From the NCBI RefSeq assembly GCF_005233845.1, contig NZ_SZQL01000003.1:294633-358632 (forward strand): a DNA stretch of 64,000 bases. Reading direction: 5' to 3'. Shown here in pieces: positions 47,701 to 54,821 of this stretch. Made by a program: the position numbers and the translations under genes. The notes under the pieces were generated by a model, which saw nothing but the letters and a program-made list of their open reading frames with translations, had not been told where the DNA came from and searched no databases. This DNA comes from Ilyomonas limi. Its GTDB lineage: Bacteria > Bacteroidota > Bacteroidia > Chitinophagales > Chitinophagaceae. The stretch's first letter is position 1. Every line of letters starts with the position of its first letter.

Positions 47701-49231
47701 TGGATTACGACTACTTGATACAGACCGGGCCCGAGCAGAAACGTTATTAAATAAATGTATTGCCGAGAGTAAGCCAACTATGCAGTTTGGCCGCTTTGAC
47801 CCCACAGTTATCACAGGAGGGTTTTTCCGGCCTGTCTCTGATGAAATAGTGTCCGATCCAATAGCTGCCAGGTCAAGAGGAGCAAACTTTATTGCCTTTT
47901 TAACCAACGTTTTTAATTATTGGAAAAGCAAACGTCAATGGTGCCCTTTTAAATCTCCGGACGAGGTGGCAAGGAGCATACAAATGGCCGGTAGTCCGGG
48001 AGCACGAACATCGCTTGCCGCTTTTGTATCGGCAGCCATTGCGACTATTTCGTTGCAGAACAAACAGGCAGCTATAGAGATGTGCAACTACCTGCTGGAC
48101 CCGGCAGAACAGGCAATTGCATTAGCGCACATCGCTTTTTCCGTGGCAGATAATACATCAGAATATGATAGCATGGTTAAAAAGTTAGAAGAAGCTGCTG
48201 AAAAGATTCCGGATTATGAGCCGGAACTGCCACTTGAAAATTTGCCGAACGCAGATGTTGTAAAATATCTCAATCCCAAGGTGCAGACTTTCTTTGACAT
48301 ATCGCTCCGGCTGCCGGAAGTGGCAACCAGATACTCTTTGGAGTTTATATTAAAGACTGGTTCGGCATACCTGTTTGATTCTTACCGTGCGCAAAAGATT
48401 TTCGACAATTTGAAGTATGATGCAGGAGATATGGAAAGCAAGGAATTCATTGCTATGTGTAAACAAATTCTTCAAAGCTTCAGCATACATTTTGATGATA
48501 TTCAAACATCATTTCTGAAATATACAGTAGCCATAAACGCATGGCAGCATGATGTTGTATTTGCAGAAACCTGCCTAAACGATATCACAGACCCGTTTAT
48601 CCATGCAATAACCCAACTGCAGTTTGCTTGTTTGAGGAAGGCGGCGCCAGACGAGTTTAAGCAACTGGTAGATACATTGGTTGCTGGATGGAAAACCTTG
48701 CCTGAACAGCAGCATGTTGTTGCAGTAATCATGTATAGCGCCTCTGTTTACAGTGATCTTGATGAGCATACGGCAAAGGAATTGCTGCACAAAGCAGAAG
48801 AGCTTGCCCAAAACATCAAAAACCCATTGTCTGCAGCTCTCGCTTTTTACGAAATTGCATCATACGTCGCTGAGTCATACATGCTTGCTTCGGCTCAGCA
48901 AGCCTTTACGCATGCAAAAGAAATATCCAACCCTTATGTGCGGGCGCATGTGATGCAAAATATGCTGCACCTGGCTATCAGGTCGGGCAATATAAACTTT
49001 ATTGCAGATGTTTTAGATGCTTCCGTTACAGGCCACTGGTCAGAATTTATGGCAGCTTTGCAATACGCCGCTGATGTTATCCTGGATGCATTTGGTTCCG
49101 AATCGGTGTTTCGCATCTACGGCTCTATTTTTTCAGCTATTAAAATAATCGCAGGTGCAGACACCGTTTCCGCCCCGGATTTTCATATAGACGGAGTTAA
49201 AATGCCCCTGGATAAATTAAACCTGAATTAG
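44798..49231 (+). CDS. STAND (NACHT-like) ATPase with long helical-repeat C-terminus
   Basis: 1477 residues from the ATG at 44798; a TTG two codons earlier is also possible. The first ~45 residues contain no effector domain. The NTPase has the P-loop AEPGAGKT (51-58), Walker B IVIIIDGIDE (202-211) and sensor RFILTSRP (236-243), typical of NACHT/STAND proteins. Between P-loop and Walker B lie two copies of a Q-x-V ... G-x-V-T-G-I-x-I motif (119-138 and 152-169). A winged-helix-like region (~360-430) precedes about 1000 residues of degenerate TPR/alpha-solenoid repeats, which usually sense ligands. There is no DNA-binding domain, so it is not a MalT-type regulator. A small gene with the same motif follows after 38 bp. 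The likely role is an NLR-like immune or cell-death switch (inference). Confidence 0.82.
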   Translation: MAFTQTTSEIFFEAFIDAYVKDANFVQRPWIENQIETLLNDNACKFVLLTAEPGAGKTAISCALSSGHNNWLRYFIRRDSISALTPGDAQSFFFTIGHQLASRHPDIFDPGQLQIVVTQRVNTLAAGGSVTGITIEDLKVSPFYQTALRVQQEVNLLHGTLSGIEIKNMTAEPRLQTIDVLQYLSLIDPAAALSKLHPDQQIVIIIDGIDEIGERYNTQNIMDWLELGVELPPNVRFILTSRPIPRLDILRARHKDALREISIDSKSFQVTADVLTYARKIFRNDAVAKYLAKANIDELEKVLVAKSDGNFAYITAFGKSLQQAAASGNDAMAEEVLKMESLPEGLYNLYWYFLQLIKKSINALGALEVLKPVNENDQFVAPWEGVGQRLLSVLTVIQKPVTLDQLMAFSRIRTSRSEALNVFRKFAPFLDEIQAHYQLFHLSVAQWLTSEETKKTNPNDWIDSIECHHRILSYYKSGAQTWNEVDWDKVDDYGLQYTTAHIIRTETDSSDQLIALVKSNLSAAMYRRFKSNVPFMNIIDLSLKECRKKTNPGEYMYAAIFLSLSRTLLLRQGSRSTPAMLALMAKLGRIDEALAYLELMPPSEQRFVSLTAIMDYADKEALEKSVGYVLTNKLVEYALNIVENDSIFSGYAAKKSMTEAAKRLMRSDKERAFRLAKLVQESSGEDISDELYEAAALSSLQPAEIKESLDRMGERKIKACLTVISNLIANKQTGAAKDLMQEAFRLIAKEKKDKRLEYYIDILEQAIAAADEKLIKKALPKLAQLIGAEMKKEKPAYGFYYSLVRAARQTRYCNAELTGLIFDYFEQAPFDGAYNTELANAAELAADLGMGERCRKLVDKCLVYERGLGWYGPAGRIARLGVILSKVDAEAGKALIKEGEDLIKPQIGKVDSFESYKVDSAIRDLCEALASTDMNEALKWVEFIQSEYWIRGSDALSMDNRLSARCVYGLRLLDTDRARAETLLNKCIAESKPTMQFGRFDPTVITGGFFRPVSDEIVSDPIAARSRGANFIAFLTNVFNYWKSKRQWCPFKSPDEVARSIQMAGSPGARTSLAAFVSAAIATISLQNKQAAIEMCNYLLDPAEQAIALAHIAFSVADNTSEYDSMVKKLEEAAEKIPDYEPELPLENLPNADVVKYLNPKVQTFFDISLRLPEVATRYSLEFILKTGSAYLFDSYRAQKIFDNLKYDAGDMESKEFIAMCKQILQSFSIHFDDIQTSFLKYTVAINAWQHDVVFAETCLNDITDPFIHAITQLQFACLRKAAPDEFKQLVDTLVAGWKTLPEQQHVVAVIMYSASVYSDLDEHTAKELLHKAEELAQNIKNPLSAALAFYEIASYVAESYMLASAQQAFTHAKEISNPYVRAHVMQNMLHLAIRSGNINFIADVLDASVTGHWSEFMAALQYAADVILDAFGSESVFRIYGSIFSAIKIIAGADTVSAPDFHIDGVKMPLDKLNLN
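45152..45304 (+). other. duplicated motif inside the STAND NTPase
   Basis: The encoded segment holds QRVNTLAAGGSVTGITIEDL and, 33 residues later, QEVNLLHGTLSGIEIKNM. The two copies share Q-x-V-N-x-L, a Gly, a hydrophobic residue, S/T-G-I-x-I and a final hydrophobic residue. The same pattern ends the protein encoded at 49270. Confidence 0.6.
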
Positions 49232-49269
49232 TAGCTTTCCATTTATTTATTCATTTAAATATTTCATTT

Positions 49270-49725
49270 ATGAACTTTACTCTAATTGCAGCTAACCTGG
49301 TTACGCTGCTGGTGCCTTTTGCCAAAAAAGCAATGGAAGAATTTTCCGGTGAGGCTGGCAAAGCCGTTTTCAACAAAATATCGTCTGTTTTTTCGAAGGT
49401 AAAATCATTTTTCAGCCATGATGCTGTTGCATCGGATACACTGGCAAGGTTTGAAAATGAACCTGACAAGTACAAGCCGTTTTTAGAAGATGTATTAAAA
49501 GAACAACTGGCAAAGAACCCTGATTTCGGCAAAGAAATTAGCCATTTGCTGAAGGAGATTGAGAATGACGGACCACAGTTAAAAATAGTTCAGAAAATGC
49601 AAAAGGGAGATAATGTTATGGGTGTAGAAGCAGAGGAGATAGGAAAAGCGGGAATAAGCGTTGATCAGGATATTGCAGAAGGTAAAAATGTAACAGGCGT
49701 GAAGGCAGGCAAAATTGGTAAATAA
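49270..49725 (+). CDS. small putative effector with tandem C-terminal signalling repeats
   Basis: 151 residues. Residues 1-50 are hydrophobic and amphipathic helices (FTLIAANLVTLLVPFAKKAM ... FNKISSVFSKVKSFF), then an acidic helical stretch to ~105. The last 44 residues are two tandem copies of a motif, 25 residues apart: QKMQKGDNVMGVEAEEIGK and QDIAEGKNVTGVKAGKIGK (10 of 19 identical). The layout, a helical pore-like domain plus a short repeated tail, resembles the bacterial HeLo-like (Bell) effectors that pair with NLR proteins. I offer this as a resemblance, not an assignment. The gene follows the STAND ATPase by 38 bp, which carries a similar duplicated motif. Confidence 0.65.
   Translation: MNFTLIAANLVTLLVPFAKKAMEEFSGEAGKAVFNKISSVFSKVKSFFSHDAVASDTLARFENEPDKYKPFLEDVLKEQLAKNPDFGKEISHLLKEIENDGPQLKIVQKMQKGDNVMGVEAEEIGKAGISVDQDIAEGKNVTGVKAGKIGK
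49591..49722 (+). other. tandem 25-residue repeat at the effector C-terminus
   Basis: Residues 108-126 and 133-151 align without gaps. Conserved positions are Q, G, N, V, G, V, A, I, G, K. At the same spacing the STAND motif has Q, V, G, V/L, G, I, I, L/M. The pattern suggests short beta-strands separated by glycines, as in stacking beta-solenoid or amyloid-type motifs. Confidence 0.6.
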
Positions 49726-49877
49726 GCAGCCCGGCACCTTTTCTCTTAGCCTATCAAGGAAACATATTCTGTCAGCCTTGCTGCCCATCTTTATGAACTA
49801 CTTATCTGGTCGTATGTGGGAAATTGGCTGCAAGTAGCTCTACCCAAAGTTACTTGAGATACCTTGCTAATGAGTGA

Positions 49878-50183
49878 GGCACCCGCCAACAGGAAAAAGC
49901 CAACTTTGAAGCCGGTTTCAATTTTGCTACTCCCGATTTGGTTAGAATAAATGCATACCAATACACGCTACTGAATGGCAGCAGGCGGGTGAGCCGTTTT
50001 GTAACAAAATCGGCTATAACTGATCCTGTACATGCAGATGATTATGTTTTTGACTATACTTACAACAGTGATGGATTCCTGACAACAAAAAGCCTTTATA
50101 TCAATGGTTCTGCAAATGCAAACTTTAGCACGCTGTACAGCTATACCAAACTACAAATTAACAATAAATCGAATACGTATTAA
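49878..50183 (+). pseudogene. fragment of a YD-repeat-like protein
   Basis: The frame opens after a stop at 49875 without a clear start. It encodes VRINAYQYTLLNGSRRVSRF and DYVFDYTYNSDGFLTTKSLY, the kind of short beta-strand repeat (YTYNSDG) found in YD/RHS-like and related Bacteroidota lipoproteins. No signal peptide or lipobox precedes it and it ends abruptly, so it is best read as an internal or C-terminal fragment. Confidence 0.4.
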
Positions 50184-50219
50184 ATATGTTGCTAATGAAA
50201 CCTCTAAGGCAGGTCAGTA

Positions 50220-50812
50220 TTGCATTTCAGAACGGTTATACCCAATTTGGAAGCATATAAAAAATTAAAAAAATTTGAAGGATTTGCCGGTGAGTTTTTC
50301 TTCCCAATCCCAGCATTAAAAAGCAGGTTTCATCCGGTATTTAAAAGACAAACAAACATAATGACGGAGGTAACAGCGGAGGAAATGGGATTGCTGATTG
50401 GGAAGTACGACCCGAGTGCAGAAGCCACTACAGTTGACCTGCCCTACAACGTGAAGAAATTTCTGCAGAACAATTACCCAGGCTTGTCGTTCTTGGTGAA
50501 ACGTGCATCACCTTTGTGTTCAACATATTCGTTACAATAACAGACCTGAATCATGTTTATATAAACCCATCAAACGAATTTGAGAGAATTGGGCGGTACG
50601 ATATGGAGATGATGTACGAAGCGAAGGCGAAAACAATATACTGCCCGATCTGGCACCACCACAGCAGGGGCTTGGGTTATCTCACGACCCTGGTCACTGA
50701 AGACACTCCTGAGATACAGATGGCGGACAACACAGCGGCAGAGGCAGTTTACACGAATTACAGGCAGCCAATCATCAGTGATATTGCCTCGATCGTTGAC
50801 CCTTCAGTTTGA
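50220..50812 (+). pseudogene. hypothetical gene, probably frameshifted
   Basis: Two overlapping frames follow one another: the first (50220-50540) ends LSFLVKRASPLCSTYSLQ, the second (from about 50510) reads FNIFVTITDLNHVYINPSNEF and runs to 50812 (YRQPIISDIASIVDPSV). Coding character shifts from one frame to the next near 50510, so a single ~197-codon gene with one indel is likely. I do not recognise the family. A terminator-like hairpin follows the stop. Confidence 0.4.
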
Positions 50813-50833
50813 TTTTACCAACGGAATAAATAA

Positions 50834-50862
50834 AAGCCGGTTTTAAACAGTCCGGCTTCTTT
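50834..50862 (+). terminator. terminator-like hairpin
   Basis: AAGCCGG / CCGGCTT arms with an 11-nt loop, then CTTTCATT. The T tract is weak. Confidence 0.5.
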
Positions 50863-50952
50863 CATTATATATAAACACTTCCATTCAGCCCATACCTCTC
50901 CATTATCTACCCCAAACCTATCAGCCTTAGTATTTCGCTTAGGAACCACTAT

Positions 50953-51417
50953 TTGACTCATATTGAGACATTCACTGCGGGCAAATTCAACTCATGCCAG
51001 TACCGAAAACCCCGAGAATTAAAAACCATTTTCAACAATTGGTCTAAAGTGCGCATTACAGATAAAGAAGTGTATAAATTAATTCAGCTTGCATTGATAC
51101 CCAATAAAGAGGTATTGCAAAACATTCAAAGGGGCAGGGAGGGCGAGCTATCTACCTATTTTCTCAACACCTGCAACCGTGCTTATGAATATGCTTTAGG
51201 CAACGAAACACAACAGTTAGAAACCACGAGAGGCACCTTGTTTGGTGCTTACAATGGCGTTACCGGATACTTTCAAAATGTTCGCAGTTATAAAGACAGG
51301 GAAGCCAAGCTAAAATCACTTTTATTAGGCGGCACTGGTCAGGCAAGAACACAGGCAGCATTTAACTTATGTACCGCTTATGCCAGTAAAGGCGCAGATG
51401 CTTTTCTGTTGAATTAG
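50953..51417 (+). pseudogene. DUF932 family protein, N-terminally truncated
   Basis: 154 codons from a TTG. Only the C-terminal half of a DUF932 (phage/plasmid-like TIGR03299) protein is present: NWSKVRITDKEVYKLIQLALIPNKE, ETTRGTLFGAYNGVTGYFQNVR, and SLLLGGTGQARTQAAFNLC, all recognisable conserved blocks. Full proteins are about 350-400 residues. DUF932 genes are carried by Bacteroidota conjugative and integrative elements together with RadC and primase genes, which is the case here. The missing N-terminus makes function unlikely. Confidence 0.72.
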
Positions 51418-51488
51418 GATGAGTAGCAGGCAGGGGTAAGTCTCTGCTTGTTTCACACTTCATTTTAGATGGACTTAAATTAAAAGTT

Positions 51489-51806
51489 ATGACAGTAAAT
51501 ATCATCAGCAAAGAAGAGGAATCAAACCAGCTTAGCAACAGTTTTCTTGCCTGGCAACATATAAAGGCAAAATATAGCAATGCCATTATTTTGGTAAGAC
51601 ATGACAACGAATACTACACCTTTGGAAGTGATGCTGAAGTGTTAAGTGTTATGTTGGGTATTGAACCAGAGCGAGGCGATGAAAGTAGAATAACCTGGCA
51701 CGTGCCGCACTACGCTACTGATTGGCTGTTGCCTAAGCTTGTAAAAGCAGGTTACCGGGTTGCATTATGCGAGCCATTATACTTTAAACTAAAAGGGGTA
51801 AGTTAG
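51489..51806 (+). CDS. orphan MutS domain I-like protein
   Basis: 105 residues, complete with ATG and stop. SFLAWQHIKAKYSNAIILVRHDNEYYTFGSDAEVLSVMLGI follows the MutS mismatch-recognition domain pattern (Q-x-x-x-K-x-x-Y-x-x-x-I/L-L-x-F-R-x-G-D-F-Y-E-x-F-x-x-D-A). PKLVKAGYRVALCEPL matches the end of that domain (LV..GY.VAICEQ). The FYE phenylalanine/glutamate positions read YYT, so base-stacking into a mismatch would be altered. No ATPase or clamp domains follow; a strong terminator closes the gene. Such single-domain proteins may travel with integrative elements. Function unknown. Confidence 0.68.
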   Translation: MTVNIISKEEESNQLSNSFLAWQHIKAKYSNAIILVRHDNEYYTFGSDAEVLSVMLGIEPERGDESRITWHVPHYATDWLLPKLVKAGYRVALCEPLYFKLKGVS

Positions 51807-51820
51807 TTGAAGTGAGAGCG

Positions 51821-51850
51821 GCGGCTCTGTACAGAGCCGCTTTCTTTTCC
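51821..51850 (+). terminator. strong terminator after the MutS-like gene
   Basis: A 20-bp perfect palindrome (GCGGCTCTGT / ACAGAGCCGC) is followed by TTTCTTTT. The symmetrical core could also form a cruciform. Its position 14 bp after a stop codon favours a terminator. Confidence 0.75.
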
Positions 51851-52023
51851 TAAAAGAAAGCCTGGCAAAGAAAAGGAAGCCGGCAGGTAACCGTTGGCGT
51901 AGTCTTTCTGTATTTTTTAATTAGACAATAAAAAAGGTTAATAGTTCCTTCATTTATTCTGCTACAAAGTTAGCCCGCGGCGACGGCTGAAGCGGCAAGG
52001 GAATTTCTATATAACATGTTTTA

Positions 52024-53369
52024 TCAGGCGACATCCTTCTTAAGTTCATTGAGCTTTCTTTCCAGATAAGTAATCTTCGCCTGCTTGTATTTTTGTTGAT
52101 AGGCAGTCAGTTCAAGCGGGTTGAATTCTATTTTATTCAATACCATCTTGTAGTAAATGGTTGCTAGCTTATTAGCTGTTGCAACCATGGCGTATTTGTT
52201 GCCGCCTTTTGCCTTCATCCTCCTGTAATAATCCCCTAACCAATTGTCACTCCGCTGCACCGCATTAGCCGCATTCCTGAATGCCTGGCTTGCTACATTC
52301 GGCTTCTTTTTCAGGAGCATACTGCTAATAAGCTTACCACCCGATATCTTATTGTTTGGACACAGGTTAAGCAGGAAACAAAATGCTTTGCAGACGCCCA
52401 CTTAGTCATGTCTGTACCCGTCTCAGATAATATTTCCAGTGCTAAAATATCACTGATGCCAAAGATGGCTGTTACATCGACTCCAAGTATGGCTTTGAAG
52501 TAGCTTGCTGTATTAAACCTAGGCTTGTTCTTAGTCGGTCTTTTAGATGACTTAGTTTTTGTATCAAGAGGTACATCTGCAAAGACTTCCTTATAGTACT
52601 GCTGCAGTTGCTTTTCTATAGCTATGTCGCAGGCTGCAATCCGTTCTTTGTAGTGTTTGTAATTGCAGTAACCATCCTCAAATAAATAGAGTTGCTCTGC
52701 TCGCCAGTTACCTTGTAAGGAGTTCACAATTGTTTGCCTGTCTGCCCTTATCGTTTTTTCCACATGTACCAGCAAATTTTCAGCGTTGCGTTCACCACTA
52801 AGGATAGCTTCTACTATTGCAATGCCCGTCTTACCTGTAATGTCACGTATGACCGTGTGCAGCTTGATATTCATCATCTCCATCGCTTTCTGCATGCGAA
52901 GAACAAATCGGTTGCAATCCTGCGTAAGTGTTTTACGGTAACGCACCAGTGTGCGCAGGGACTCCTGCTGATCATCGGGCAGATAACTGCTTTTCAACAG
53001 CCCGCAGCTATGCAATTTCTGAATCCACATGGCATCATCTTCATCATTTTTCCTGCCACTTACATTATGTGTTTGCTTTGAGTTCACCAGGTAAACATCA
53101 AAGCCTTCTCTGACGAGCATGCTGAACAAAGGCTTCCAGTAAATACCAGTACTTTCCATAGCTACGGTTTCAATTTTACAGTGCTTAAGCCAGATAACAA
53201 TGGCATTCAGATCACAGGTCATTGCACCGAAAGATTTAACCCGTACTGTATCCCTTCCTTCAGGAACTGCAACAGCATGAATGGTATCACCTACATCGAT
53301 ACCTGCAGCGTTTGGATGCACAAGCGGCATACTTACTACGCTTTTCTTTTTGGGTGATTGCTTTTTCAT
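52024..53369 (-). pseudogene. IS110-family transposase with one frameshift
   Basis: Reading from 53369, a 352-codon frame holds the DEDD RuvC-like domain: AAGIDVGD (Asp25), VAMESTGIYW (Glu72), GRKNDEDDAMWIQ (Asp109/Asp112). The frame breaks at about 52385 after KHFVS. The downstream frame continues with LNLCPNNKISGGK and ends AKITYLERKLNELKKDVA at 52024. The latter is the conserved serine-containing Tnp domain of IS110 (NNxxSGGK). One missing base explains the change. The element is otherwise well preserved. IS110 elements insert by RNA-guided recombination using a bridge RNA from their noncoding end. Confidence 0.85.
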
Positions 53370-53700
53370 ATGTTTATGAATTTAAACAAAAGCTTTTGCC
53401 TGCCGCCCTGCAAAAGTTTATTTTTCTATACGGGTTCAAACACCCAATTGGAAACTCAAAGGGGCAACAGAACCATATTCCGGCGTGAATTGAGCATTCA
53501 ATATTCCCTTAGGTTTTAGCTGCAAAAGCTTCATGCTTAAAGTTACTGACTGCATCTATGCAATAGAGCATTATATAACAATAATGTACAGACAAGTGGA
53601 AGTGCTTTCTAAAACTATAAACATTGCTGTAAAGAATGCTGGTAACTGTATCTGTTATTATCATGAAAACATCAGCTTGCTGATATAGCTATTCCGGCAT
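53370..53700 (-). other. noncoding region upstream of the IS110 transposase, bridge-RNA candidate
   Basis: About 330 bp between the transposase start and the first bases that look like RadC leader. IS110-type elements keep their bridge RNA in such a noncoding end. Short hairpins are present (for example the palindromic AAAAGCTTTT near 53386) but I cannot outline the RNA or the element boundary. Confidence 0.3.
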
Positions 53701-53815
53701 AAAACCATTGCTTCCTTGACAGGATGAGTTGTGCGTTGCAGGGAACATTTATTCCGTTCCTCCTTTGCCTGTATTGCGCCGGGGCTGGTGGTGCACCATA
53801 ATAAAATTTAAAACT

Positions 53816-54298
53816 ATGAAAAAGATTATGGAAAGCCTTTGCACAGCACAAGAGGGTATACAGGTAAGTGAAGTAGAACTGGTGTATAAAACCAAAATAA
53901 AAGCTTCTGAAAGATTACAGGTAAGCACTTCAAAAGAGGTATATGAGCTATTGAAAAGATACTGGGATGAAAACAAAATTGAGTTTGTGGAGCAGTTCAA
54001 AATTTTATTGCTGAACAGGTCTAACCGAGTGTTGGGCATTTATGAAATATCTACAGGCGGACTTGCAGGAACAGTAGCCGATCCAAAAGTAGTTTTTATA
54101 GCTGCTTTAAGAGTAGCAGCAAGCCACATCATTTTAGCGCATAACCATCCTTCCGGTAATTTAAACCCGAGCATCCAGGATAAACAGCTTACTCAAAAAA
54201 TTAAAGATGGCGGAAAGTTGCTGGATATAGAAGTAATAGACCATCTGATTATCTCCAAGGACGGTTATTACTCCTTTGCTGATGAAGGATTATTATGA
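53816..54298 (+). CDS. RadC-like JAB/MPN domain protein
   Basis: 160 residues from the ATG at 53816; a longer frame from 53729 exists but starts in untranslated sequence and adds no domain. ISTGGLAGTVADPKVVFIAALRVAASHIILAHNHPSGNLNPSIQDKQLTQKIKDGGKLLDIEVIDHLII contains the HNHPSG-x8-D JAMM motif (His109, His111) that binds zinc. Mobile-element RadC proteins are short like this one and lack the N-terminal helix-hairpin-helix region of chromosomal RadC. Function unproven (not a repair protein in the classical sense). A terminator follows directly. Confidence 0.9.
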   Translation: MKKIMESLCTAQEGIQVSEVELVYKTKIKASERLQVSTSKEVYELLKRYWDENKIEFVEQFKILLLNRSNRVLGIYEISTGGLAGTVADPKVVFIAALRVAASHIILAHNHPSGNLNPSIQDKQLTQKIKDGGKLLDIEVIDHLIISKDGYYSFADEGLL

Positions 54299-54309
54299 GC
54301 AAATAGCAA

Positions 54310-54357
54310 GCAGCCAGCTTTTTAAAGTAAATTTAAAAAGCTGGCTGCTATTTTTTT
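54310..54357 (+). terminator. terminator after radC
   Basis: 17-bp perfect arms (GCAGCCAGCTTTTTAAA / TTTAAAAAGCTGGCTGC) with a 5-nt loop and a downstream T tract. Also plausible for the opposite strand gene. Confidence 0.88.
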
Positions 54358-54386
54358 GTTCATTCATCTTGCAACCATGCAAATTA

Positions 54387-54674
54387 TCACTTAGCAGATA
54401 ATGCAATCAGCTTACTGTTCATTTCCTGTAAGCCTGCTTTGTTTAGTAATTCATTTGACAATGCACTTAATTCGGTAAGCGTTTCCTTACTTGCAATATT
54501 TACTATTGTTTGCTCTCCCCCTCCTTCTTTATTTGCCAAGCCCAGTTCAATCACTTTGGCAAGCAGCAGCACATTTTTTCTTGGCATGTTTAGCGCAACT
54601 TTTACTGATTCATTCATACCCGGAGAAATAAGCAGTGTTTCATACACGATAGCGATGTCTTTTGTTGATAGCAT
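54387..54674 (-). CDS. small hypothetical protein of the mobile region
   Basis: 95 residues, helical, no cysteines and no signal peptide: MLSTKDIAIVYETLLISPGM then NESVKVALNMPRKNVLLLAKVIELGL. The sequence has coding character and its own start. It lies convergent to radC and divergent from the primase gene, with the radC terminator between. I do not recognise the family. It could be a small regulatory or partition-related protein, without evidence. Confidence 0.55.
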   Translation of the reverse strand: MLSTKDIAIVYETLLISPGMNESVKVALNMPRKNVLLLAKVIELGLANKEGGGEQTIVNIASKETLTELSALSNELLNKAGLQEMNSKLIALSAK

Positions 54675-54821
54675 AGTTCTGAATTTTTTTTCACAAAATC
54701 ATTTTCACAATGGTAAAAATATAGAGGAATAGCAGGTGCATCCTCTTCATTTTTTGAATAGGTAATTGTTCACGTCACATTCTACTTTCACACCTGTTAA
54801 TCTGATTTGTGAATAAGAAAA

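Noticed and set aside
47151..47907. Minus-strand frames of 109 and 121 codons
   Set aside because: Antisense to the STAND gene without recognisable content.
44798..49231. MalT/LuxR-type STAND transcription factor
   Set aside because: No helix-turn-helix is visible at the C-terminus, which ends in helical repeats; the partner gene and surroundings fit defence better.
51821..51840. Palindromic operator
   Set aside because: The 20-bp palindrome lies directly after a stop codon and is followed by a T tract, so termination explains it.
53729..53815. N-terminal extension of the RadC-like protein
   Set aside because: The extra 29 codons show no conserved content and the normal family start is the ATG at 53816.
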